From the NCBI GenBank assembly GCA_013398615.1, contig VZSR01000393.1, positions 4,712,888 to 4,776,887 on the forward strand: a DNA stretch of 64,000 bases, read 5' to 3'. The notes under the pieces were generated by a model. The model was not told the DNA's origin. It worked only from the letters and a program-made list of their open reading frames with translations, and made no database searches. The DNA is from Brachypodius melanocephalos. Taxonomy: Eukaryota; Chordata; Aves; Passeriformes; Pycnonotidae. Of this stretch, positions 25,239-35,388 are shown piece after piece; position 1 is the first letter of the stretch; each line of letters opens with the position of its first letter. A program made the position numbers and the translations under genes.

Positions 25239-27075
25239 GCTTTGCCTGATTCACCTTGTACTGGTCACTGGGCAGAGCTTCCTCATGATTCATCCCTCCC
25301 TTGGTGTCTGCTTTAGAGACATAACTAAAATTTAACATTTATTTGTATTTAACAGGAATGAGGAACAGGTTGTTTTAAGGCAAGTAATTGCAGTAACCAT
25401 GCAGTGATAACGCTGAACATCTATGACCCAGATCCCACCCAGGGCGAGGAAACTGTGAAAGCACACCATGCAAAAATAATGATAGCAAAAAAACCCCTGG
25501 TTTTTGCATCTGTTTGGAGCTAAAATGAATTTGCTTTGAATTTCACTACTTGAAATGTATATTTGTCTAGTTTTCCTTTGTGAGAACCCATGGAAACCAG
25601 AGCATTATTCAGATCTAGACTTGTTTGGTTATGTCCAAGCTTGAATACTCTAAACTCTCTATTGTTAAAATCCAGACATGTGGTGAATATATGGGTTATA
25701 TTTTCATATACTTATTTTCAAAATGCATTTTATGTGGTAGCTGTATTTCTGAAGAATAAAAGTAGCTCTAAAGGACATACAATTCCACTGTTATTCTAAC
25801 AGAAATATTGACTGGAGTAACCATAATTTTGTGTTTCTTTGATCTGATCCTAAGACAAGTTAGATCATTCTGAGGATCAATTCCTTTTGCTGTGCTCCTC
25901 ACTTTCATGGGGAGCTGACGAAGAACATCTGAATACTAAACTGCTGTAGCCTTATCAAGGGTTGTACTTATTGAAATGCCTGCAAACAAATAATTTTCTA
26001 ATAATCATTCAGTTAAGCTGAATATTCTTCATATGCAGCAGATCCCAAGTTGGAAATCAAGGCTGTTTTTTTCTTGTTTTGTAGCAGAAAGGAGTTCTGT
26101 TGATTTCAGGTATCTATATATTTTAAAGTATAATTTATATGAATTGGTGGCAATTAAACACTGAATGCCTTAATGAAACTTCTGAAAGATTCTTAATCAC
26201 CGTTTCAGTCTTAAATCCTATGAAATTCCATTCTGCAGTATTTAACCACTTCAGGTGCTTCACCATCTGAAACATGGTGAGTTTGTAGCTTGGCTGCAAT
26301 CTAACCCACACTTTGACTGTAACATTTGGCACATGCAGGGGTAGAAATTACACATTCCCAGGGAAATACCAAGAGCAATCAAAGGGCAGACGTGGTATAT
26401 TTGCACTTGGCAAGGAAAACCACCCTTGGAACAATCCCTTCCAATCAGTGGCCAAATATTGACAATTGGTGGTACACAGTGTATTGATTCCAGCTATTAA
26501 AATATGACCACATAAGTCAAGATTAATTCATGATGATTTAATGAATCATTGTTGATCGATGATTTGTCAAGTCATGCTTTTTATATTAATAGGCTACTGG
26601 GTGAAACTAAAACCAGGCTTCACAGTAACCCTACAAGTGTAAAACTGTTTAGCATTAATAAGCTTGTTTCACTAATAAAAAATTTATTTGACCTAGTAAC
26701 AAAGACAATAGATTACAAGCTGGCAAGACAATTTTCTCTTTGCATACATTTGTATTGTGTCTTCCAGGTGGACAGGACAGGAATACAAAAATAGAATAAT
26801 ACAACTTAAGTTGAAGAGTCTGATTATGAAAAGGGAACCAACATGCAAAAATAGGGAATGCCAGGTAAAGAATTAGAGGCAAAGGAGCAAAAGAAATAAA
26901 AGAACCACCTGAGATATTAGACTATTCAATAACTTCCCTAGTTATTTGAATCACATAAAATCTATGTCATCACTTGAAAAATAATTCTGCGTTGTGTAGT
27001 GTAAGGAAGTGCACAGAATGACCCACTTGATCCTTTGTGTCTAATGTTTATTACACAGAGATTGAAACTGATGTT
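25239..27075. other. Non-coding DNA, AT-rich
   Basis: No gene or transposon is recognised. Around 26521-26572 there is a dense cluster of TGAT and ATTA cores, including ATTAATTCAT, TGATTTAATG and TTGATCGATGATTT, as found in PBX/HOX or POU-type regulatory DNA. This is suggestive only. Short frames of 60-81 codons overlap on both strands and are taken as chance. Confidence 0.45.
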
Positions 27076-28740
27076 TTATGGAAACAAACAGGTGTTCCCA
27101 GCACTGTATTAGCATAAGAATATCTATATAATCACAGCATTAAACAGTGAGTCACTTTAAAGCAGCAATGAATTAGTGTCAAGTTTATATGACCTTGTGT
27201 CCAAATGATTGCTTCAACAAACATAGCACTTTCAATGAAAATGGCAAATGTTAAATGATCCTCCAAGGTCTAATAATTACATGAAAATGAGTTGACACTA
27301 GTGACATCCTTAGATTAAAGATGAGTTATGCTTACTTTAGGACAAATTCTCTTTGTGTTTGCCACCCAAATTAGAGAAAGACAAATAAATCCTTCATTAG
27401 AAATGCTGGGTTGTGATCCTTCTCAACTGTGAGAGATAGCAGCAGTTTATGAGATTTTCTGAATAAACAAGTTACCCTGAGCAGACTGTTTCAATGAACA
27501 AATGAACTTTGAGCATTAAATCAAATAACAGGCAATGTTTGTATCAGGAATCTTTCATTTGCTTGTTCACCTGCACAATATTACACCTACACTATTACAA
27601 AAAATAGTAGTAAAGACAGCTGTTTGTGTTAGTGAAGAACAGAGGGTTTCATCTGTTCAGGGAACCTAACCAGTGTAAGAAACCTCACTTTTGCACCACT
27701 GGTTTGACTGTTTTTACTGTAAAATTGTACACTTGTTTGAAAATTAAATTTTCTACAGAGAGGTTTGAAGTAATTAGCTTGACCAGCGCTACTTATGTAT
27801 ATTTTGAGATCTAACAATAACTTTTGGCCACACATTTTGAGGTTTTGTTTGTGGAATCGAGCTCCTTGGTACCTTGAGTGCAACCTCACAGCTACAGACT
27901 CTCTTGTATTCACATCTGGCATCTGGTGTTGAAACATTTTTAAATGATCAACTAAACCCCAAATTCCTGCACTAGTCTTGTCCATTGGCTTCATTTGGGC
28001 CACATGTTCTACGGTTTTGAGGATGAGGAAGTTTAGACAGGACATGGGGGTTCCTGATAGCTTGCTGTGAACAGCCCAGTGTGCCAAACAGTGGAATGTA
28101 TTTCCTACTTTGTGAATGAAAATTGAGACAGAAAGAATCCAAACCAGCCTTTGTAAGCAGCACGTTATTGTCTTATCTCTGCACAGCTGTAGCTGAAGTT
28201 TGCCTCAGCATGATCCCAGGTAAAGATGGACTGCAGCTCTACACCTGAGGGGGAAGGCACACATGACCAATATTGTGCCAAGAAGGAAACAGTTTCAAGT
28301 AACAGAACATAAGAAAATAAGGTTATTTTTTCCATTAGATTACAGTAGTGCTTTTGCCTTGAGGAATTTATCAATCTGGAAACTCAAAAAAAGATCATAT
28401 GTATTATCTAAGTGCCGGATTTTTTTCACTTCTCATCTGCAGCTTATTCCAAGTGCTCATTGGATCAAGACACATTCTATTTACTGCAACAGAACACAGA
28501 GATGGCTGAAACTGTGCTCATTCTGAAACCAGACTGCATTTCAGCTTACTGAACAGCCATATCTTGACATGAGCAAGTGCAGGCACAAAGCAGCTTTTCA
28601 GTTTCCATTTGCCAGGCTACACGCTTCCCTCTTGACCTGCATCATCTATTCTGTGAACAAAGGCACATTTTATTTAAAATGCCTAGGCATAGGAATGAAA
28701 TTGTCCACAATTTCTAAAGACTAAATAACATTTAGGATTC
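27076..28740. promoter_or_regulatory. Candidate conserved non-coding block
   Basis: Long AT-rich stretch with no simple repeats or transposon signature and with few frames until 27.6 kb. An 11-bp palindrome AGTGAGTCACT at 27146-27156 contains an AP-1 core. A perfect 12-bp palindrome ATGCCTAGGCAT lies at 28679-28690. A 152-codon minus-strand frame (27629-28087) and its neighbours show no domain and are treated as chance. The regulatory label rests on composition and motif density, not on an alignment. Confidence 0.3.
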
Positions 28741-29045
28741 CTTCTTGGTGTTGTTGCCTCTCGTTGCTGAACTGCCGCTGGTGCAATAGATTTTTTGGGA
28801 ATTGTGAAAGTGAAAGAGGCCAACTAAATTATGGGCAAGGTAAATCGCACGAAGCTGTCTCCTTTGTAAATGAAAGATTAAAAGAGATTAACTGGTGAAA
28901 CCTGAAACGGATTCTGTGACCAGTTTCACTTTTGGCTGACAATTAGTGGGATCAAAGCCAAAGCTGGCCTGACGGGAAACTTGGTCTTCCTCCTACAACA
29001 ACAGACCATGACACAATTTAAATAAATCGTGAATATTTAGGGGGG
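28741..29045. promoter_or_regulatory. Candidate enhancer-like element with IRF-like and TCF/LEF-like motifs
   Basis: GAAAGTGAAAG at 28806-28816 fits the IRF/ISRE pattern GAAANNGAAA. A second IRF-like site occurs in inverted orientation at 28921-28933 (AGTTTCACTTTT). ATCAAAG at 28951-28957 fits TCF/LEF, and an AATTA homeodomain core precedes it. Four or more motif matches in about 150 bases of otherwise unremarkable DNA suggest a regulatory element. Binding and conservation are unproven. Confidence 0.3.
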
Positions 29046-29175
29046 CCAAGGAATGGCTCCCACAGTGGAAGATCAATACTGTTTAGTAGACATTATGGGC
29101 AGCCAGGACTGACCCTCAGGGGCTGAAGGGTAGCAGGGCCTAACAGACCCCAGAGATGGGGGCAGCCTCAGGTGG
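29046..29175. other. Short GC-richer non-coding stretch
   Basis: Locally G-rich sequence leading into the GGGCT repeat. No feature is recognised. Confidence 0.4.
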
Positions 29176-29208
29176 GACTGGGCTGAGCTGGGCTGGGCTG
29201 GGTTGGGT
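29176..29208. repeat. (GGGCT)n-like minisatellite tract
   Basis: About six copies of a five-base unit, GGGCT with variants GAGCT and GGGTT. It is a small, imperfect simple repeat. Confidence 0.85.
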
Positions 29209-31346
29209 TATTAATTAATGCCCTTGAGGGCCCCAAGGTTCTTGGTGTGGTTTTGGTTGTGTGGAGTCTGTGGCTGAGCTCTGCTGAGGGACTCTGAGGT
29301 GAGGTAAGACCAACCCAAGCTGCCTTAGTTGTCCTAGAGCGAGGTTTTCCAGTTAGTTTGTGTAAAGCTGAGGCTGATGCTGACTAAATCCCAAAGATAC
29401 CAGCTGAGATGCTGGTTTTAGAAATAAGCCTCTGTCTTTTCCCTGTGTGTGTTTCCTGGTCTGCTGTCTGCTTGCCCCCAGGTGTTTCGTGCTGTGTGGG
29501 TGTGCAGAGCAGGGCTTTCAGCAGCAGCAACCTGCCAGTCTTGATGTACTGTGATCATTGTGTACAGATGCACAAATCATGCTCAGAAGAAATCTAGACT
29601 TTTCCTGTTGGTGTAGATCACTTTTATAATGCTGTGGTGTAAATAATTTACCCACATGTTTCCGTTCTCTTTTACCAAAACTGTAAGGGAACAAATTTCA
29701 TGTGCAAGACATGAGAATTTTCCATTCTCAGTAGATAGCACTGATGTGTTCAAATGACCATTATTTGTCTTTTTAAGAGAAGGTGATCATTTTATTGAAG
29801 TTGTATATGAAGCTTCTTGGGTTTTCATCCTTGACTTTTAATTGCTATGTGCTTGAGTTGGCAAGTTTGGGAAGCCACCAGCACCATCTTTTTTTTATTT
29901 TTTAAAATTTTTAAAAAAATTATTTGAAGGTGGATATGTTAAGGATAAGATAACAAGCTAGTTGGGTATCTGCATCTCTTTAAGGACACAATTGTATTTG
30001 AAACCACAACTGTGTATCAGCACATAATTTAATGCAGTTGCTGGCCCTGTGTTGGAGAGAAAATAACTTCAGTGTGTGGGATTGCCTTATCTGTTGCAAC
30101 AATATTATTTCAGGCATTTATTAAGTTTCAGACTGGCAGGGGCCAGCATAAATCATGTGTTGAAGTTGCTGTGTTCAGATAACTGTGCAGCTGAATTGAA
30201 AATCTAGTTTATGAGGAAAGGGAGGAATTATCAGGAAAAACAGTCTCTTTATTTCAAAAGCTACTATTTTAGGAGTTAATCCAGCATGCCATGCCATCAA
30301 GAAGGCTATGCCTAGAGCTGGCACTGGCATGTGTGAGTTGTTTCACATGTGAGCAGCTTAGCCAGTGCATTGCTTCACCTGTGCAGCTCAGTTACAGTGA
30401 GAAGTCTGGTGGTCTGAATTTTTGGAAATGAGGTAACTTTACTTACGGATAGTTTTTCATTTTTTTTTTGAACAATTGGAAGCACTGGGGTGTGATTATT
30501 GAATCTGCCTGGAACATCTGCTGGGCAATTTTGTTTTAATACAGCCTGTAGATGCTCTTAAATGAAAACTTATAGATTATACAATATAAGCCTGGTCCTA
30601 CTGTTGGTGTTAGTGACTTGCTATTAAATTCAGCACATACTGTAAGGGATAGTGGTGATCCTCTCCTCAGTGATTGGACTGGCGATGGCAGGGATTTAGA
30701 AAAATGGAAAGGACAGGTTTTTCTACTCACTCTGCTCCACTGTTGCTATTTCTTAATTTTCAAGGCTTCTTTCAAGACCACTGCTTTCCCTCATAGATGC
30801 AAGATGCCTATATGTCTTTTTAAAACCAATAAAAATATCAGCTCAGCTTTGCAGAAAATACTGAACTGGAGCCAAAATGACAGCTAGCATGATGCAGGAT
30901 TATTCTTGGAAGCATTATTTATGCTCAGCATGAAAGACTGAGACACACAGAGTTTTACAGACATGCAGATAGGCTGTGTATCAGAGTGAGACACTTAAGA
31001 AATTAAAATACTTTCTTGGTTACTTCAAAGCAAACTGAGGATTCAGACTCCAAACAACAGAATTACTCTTTCAATACAGAGTAGTGAAGCCAGTATTAGG
31101 AACAATGCTTGAGAAATAGAAATCCCTCTTAGGCTAGGACTGGAATCTTGCAAATACTAAAATTAAGTTTAAATAATTGCTGGAAAAGTAAAAAGCGAGA
31201 AGCTTAAACTTCAGGTGTCTGCATTTGACTGTTGTTTAATTTCTGTATTTATAGTTAAGACTGAGGAAAAACCAATCAACAGAAAGATGGAAAATATGCA
31301 AAACTATTAGCTTTTTTTTCTTTTTTTCCCCTTCAAGCTATTACAG

Positions 31347-31390
31347 AAGATGTGATTCTCTACATGGAAACTAGGAAGAGGATTTTGCTG
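31347..31390 (+). other. 44-base exon-like segment with strong splice sites (unproven)
   Basis: A long pyrimidine tract (31311-31334) leads to TTACAG at 31341-31346. Forty-four bases later comes CTG followed by GTAAGTAC, a near-perfect donor. One frame is open throughout (Asp-Val-Ile-Leu-Tyr-Met-Glu onward). The length is not a multiple of three, so inclusion would shift a coding frame. It could be a cryptic or alternative exon, a lncRNA exon, or chance. I do not recognise the peptide. Confidence 0.2.
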
Positions 31391-32696
31391 GTAAGTACAT
31401 GAAACTTGCTTTTGTTCCTTGCTGCTTGAACCTGTGTAACAAGGAAGAGGCAGGAAGGGAGTGAAGCACACTATGGGACACACTGAAGGACTTGAGCTAC
31501 ACTGAAGTGCTGTGAACAATCCTTATTTGCTGCCAGCCATTATAAAATTGCAGACATCAGTTCAATTCAGGAAGAACTTTGCTTTTTATAAGGAATATTC
31601 TTGATTACAACTAACCGTAAAGGTCTGCCAGGTATTACACGAGCTCCTATGCCAATGCTGCAGGCTATCTCCAGAAGTTTTCAGTTTTGCTGGCCTGTAA
31701 AATGGAATGAACTCATCCATGACCAACTGTGATGCTGCTGATGACCAGACAGCTGGTCTTTCAGTTTTTTCCCTTTGTTTTTATCTCTATCCTAAGTCTC
31801 CAAGGAAATTGGGTAGAAGCAGATAATGTGGCGTAGTAGCTGAAAGCTTAGAATTCCTTCTTAGCCCACAGTCCTTATAAATATCTAATATAAATGATTA
31901 TTTGGTATTACATGATTATTTTGACACAATACTGACAGATACAAATTGTATTCAGGTGTACAAAAGTTTGAATTTTTAATGCAGAGCTGTCACTGTGAAT
32001 CAAGCTGCTGGTCAGTCACGTATCCAGCAATGAACAGAAAATACAGTTTGGGTTTTTTGCCCACAAACTCTGTGGAGCAGTCACACTGTGAATATTCTCA
32101 ATTTCCAGTCTTTCAGCATCTGAGCAACTAATTCAGAGTTTTATAAAAGCAACAGGGATTGAACTTTGCTATCCCAGAAGGCTACAGGAGCAAAAGTGTT
32201 CTTTTGTTTCTGTAGCAAAATTAAGTTATTGGAGAAGAGTGTGCCAAGCTGAAAGTACTCCAAGTGATATTTGGGGTGTCCAGGGGCTCCAGGGCTGTGC
32301 CTGTCCATCTCCTACTCTTTTGATAGTTCTGCAGTGAGCAATCAGCTGTCAGCACATCCTTGGACGAAATACAATTAAAACCGTGATCTCTCTTATTTTG
32401 TTAGAAATATCTTTCCCTGTTTGAAATTTGGCTTTGGTTTTATTAAGATAAAAAGGTGAAAATAAAGGAAAACAGAATAAAGTTAGTTATTCTTGCAAGG
32501 TTATCAACAAAACTCTAGGGAACGACTTGCCTTTTTTCACCTGAAAAACATCTTGTAGCAAACATACGACATGGAGTGGAGGGGATTTGGAAATACCTCT
32601 ATCTGACTGTTGATAAGGTTTTGTTATTCTCTTCTGTTACCTCTATGCATCAAAATATCATAATTTTTTTTTTGGTGAGGAATTTCCAGCTCGAAT

Positions 32697-32710
32697 CCTC
32701 TAGATGGTGC
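32697..32710 (+). promoter_or_regulatory. CTCF-like core motif
   Basis: CCTCTAGATGGTGC matches 12 of 14 positions of the CTCF core pattern CCASYAGRKGGCRS. A match of this quality can occur by chance in 64 kb. Confidence 0.25.
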
Positions 32711-32905
32711 CACAGCCCCAGCACACGGAGGTGACTCAATGTTAGTTTTGCGTCTTGCTTGTTAAAATCCCCCTTCAGTCAGGTACTGTATGAAAGGATT
32801 AATGATTTGAGTAATGAAGCAATTTGAAGGTTTATACAGGGAGGTATCAGCATAGGTGGATTACTTATCCTCAGCTAGGTAGAAATAGATTTTTTTGTTG
32901 GGTTG

Positions 32906-32918
32906 TTTTTTTTTTTTT
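32906..32918. repeat. Poly-T run (13)
   Basis: Thirteen consecutive T on the plus strand. Simple homopolymer; no attached retroposon body is recognised. Confidence 0.95.
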
Positions 32919-34024
32919 AAATAAATATAGAAACCTTGCAAAGAATGTTGTGCGGTCAAGTTGCCCCCTCGTTTCTTGAAGCCACATCTTGAGTGCTGCC
33001 AAGGGCAGGGGTGACAGCTGTGGCCTGTGGTGCTGCATAAGTGACCCCAATGAGCCTCCTAAAGCTCCCAGCAGATGTTTCTTCTTTTCCATGCTAATGG
33101 GAACTTCACAAACCATTTTCTCTTCCTTCTCAGAGCAGATGTAAGTACATGAAAATCGCTTTCTGGTATCAAGAGCGAATTGATAGTAACGTTGCTTCAG
33201 TTGTAAGGCAGAAGCTGTAGAGACACTCACTCTACTTGCTAATTGCAGAAAGCTTATACAGAGATTCATCAAAATGAATTTTATATGTTCTGCTGGCTTT
33301 TCTTGAAAAATCTGAATAGTGAGCACATTATTACCTGGGCTTTTAAACCATTCACTCGGAGGCTTTTTACACTTTTAACTGCTGTGTGAATCTGCTGCAA
33401 TCCTTTTGCCTTATCACCTCTAAAGCAGCCATTCCCTGCTGCTCTGGTTGTTTCAGAGAGTGAAGTTTAGTGAGAACAGGCATGGCAGCTCAGGAGTTGT
33501 ATTCCTGAGCTTTTGGTGGCCTAATATGAAGCTTTGTGTGATCTGCTGTGAAGGTACAGCACAAAGAGTTGTGCATCCAGGGAAGGATGCTGGGCCATAT
33601 GTGCTGAAGTTCCACAGTCCTGCTTTGACAGGAAATACCCACTGAAGCAGAAAGAGTTTAAAGAGTGACTCTGCTGATGCCTGAATCGGATTGAGATTAG
33701 GACTTGCTGCTGACAGCGAGGGCTGTGTTTGTGATTAACTTGTGTGGAAACAGAGGCATAATCTGGGAAAGGCACCAGCTCTCCAGCCTCAGTAACAGCT
33801 GGGCCTTATGTTTAGCTCATGGCTATAGATTGTGTCCTTTGTAAGGGCAAGAAAGGACTTGACCATCTTTGTAAGACATCTGTCTGTAAAGAGGTGTTAT
33901 CAAGCAATAATAAAGGAGTGACCTGAGCCACAGAACTGCATTTTAAAATTTCATTTCACTTGGATAATTGCATCCATTCTGATGTACATTGACACCCTGC
34001 ATTTTAGGTTCTATGCAAATCTGG

Positions 34025-34039
34025 AAAAAAAAAAAAAAA
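34025..34039. repeat. Poly-A run (15)
   Basis: Fifteen consecutive A about 430 bases upstream of the CR1 remnant. CR1 elements do not end in poly-A, so the two are probably unrelated. Confidence 0.95.
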
Positions 34040-34469
34040 CAGTCAGAATCTTCCAAAGCAAATATTTAAGATCCTCTTTGTGCTTCTATTTTGAGATGAA
34101 ATACTGGTGTCCTCTTCATTTGACACTATTAAAATATCTATAATATTCTTCACAGAGAGTTTACTTACTGGCCAGATTTGATTCTGAGCAGCAGCAGTCT
34201 GTACAAAGGTCAGCTATAGTTTCTATCAGATGCTGCAGTGGTGATTCTGAAGTGATGAGTGACAGCAGCTAAAGTTCAGTTTTTTACTTTCTGTCTTAGA
34301 TCTATTTGATGATATTTGGCTTCTTTAAAGTATAGCTGTCTTTTTCTCCAAAATGAGTGGCCACAGCCCAGCTAGAAATGAATCTGGCTACTGCTGCAAA
34401 AGGCAGTTAAAATATTTATCTGTAAATACATAAGCAACAAAAGAAGAATGTCCTTCCTTTTTTTGATGA

Positions 34470-35388
34470 GGGGGGAAACACAGTGATAAAGGATAAGGCT
34501 GAAGTACTCAATGCCTTCTTTGCCTCAGTCTTTACTGGTAACACCAGTTTTACTCCAGGACCCCAGTCCTGGGGAGCAGAATGCAGGCCCCATAATTCAA
34601 AGGGAAATGGTCAGTGACCTCCTGCAGCACCTAGATACACACAGATCTGTGGGGCTGGATGGGATTCTCCTCAGGGATACTGAGGAAGGTGATGGAAGAA
34701 CTCACTGAGTTTCTGTCAGTCATTTATCAGCAAGCCTGGGGAGGTCCAAAGTGACTGGCAAATGTGATACCCACCTGCAAGGATGAGCAGGAAGGAGGAT
34801 TCAGGAAACTACAGGTCTGTCAAACTGCCCACAGCTGGGGAAGCTCATGGAGCAGCTCATCCCAAATGCCATCACAGCAGCTACAGGACAAGCAGGGGAT
34901 CACGAGGACATGTTTGGGACATGTCCTGCTTGCCAATTGATCCCCTTCTGTGACAGAGTGACCTGTTTAGGGAGTGAGGGAAAGGCTGTGGATGTGTCTG
35001 TGTGGACTTTAGGAAAGCCTTTGATATCATTCCCTCGGCATTCATGAGAAACTAGATGTTCATGGCTTGGACAGGTGCATTCTCTGATGGGTGGACAATT
35101 GGCTGCATAGTTGGACCCTGAGAGTGGTGGTGAATTGGGGCCAGTTTGGTTTAATGTAGACAGAAGAATTGAGCGCACCCTCAGCCAGTTTGCAGAAGGA
35201 CACCAGGCTGGGTGGGAGTGCTGACGTGCTGGAAGGCTCTGCAGGGGGATCTGGGCAGGCTGGATGGATGGACAGGAGGTTCAGCAAAATGAAGTGGTGG
35301 GTCCTGCCCTTGGGTGACAGCAACCCTCTGCAGTGCTACAGGCTGGGGACAGAGTGGCTGCAAAGTGGGCCAGTGGAAAAAATTCTGA
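34470..35388 (+). mobile_element. Decayed CR1-type LINE fragment (reverse transcriptase region)
   Basis: Translating the plus strand in shifting frames gives the hallmarks of the CR1 ORF2 reverse transcriptase in the right order. These are a KAEVLNAFF-like stretch at 34495-34521, an LLQ-LD-RSVG-DGI stretch near 34620-34665, a GNYR-V-L stretch near 34800, and an MEQLI-NAIT stretch at 34847 onward. Motif A appears as DFRKAFD at 35005-35025, followed by a LEG / LDR / LHLG / YRLG-EWL series up to about 35380. The copy is truncated at both ends: it lacks the 5' region, the endonuclease and the 3' end. It is broken by frameshifts, stops and a deletion that removes most of the conserved block before motif C. 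Motif C itself (normally FADD) is destroyed by a substitution and a one-base insertion at about 35195-35200. CR1 is the dominant LINE family of birds and other sauropsids. This copy is inactive. Confidence 0.92.

Larger units (their letters stand above)
29209..34469. other. Non-coding DNA with an exon-like segment and simple tracts
   Basis: No protein gene is seen. A low-complexity T/A block lies at about 29889-29925. The longest frame is 151 codons on the minus strand (32871-33326); its Lys-rich end is just the poly-T run at 32906-32918 translated, so it is not a gene. An exon-like segment (31347-31390) and a CTCF-like site (32697-32710) are listed separately. Confidence 0.5.

Noticed and set aside
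27629..28087. 152-codon minus-strand open frame
   Set aside because: No domain or splice context; lies in a candidate regulatory block and overlaps other short frames.
32871..33326. 151-codon minus-strand open frame
   Set aside because: Its Lys-rich end is translated poly-T, and no domain is seen in the rest.
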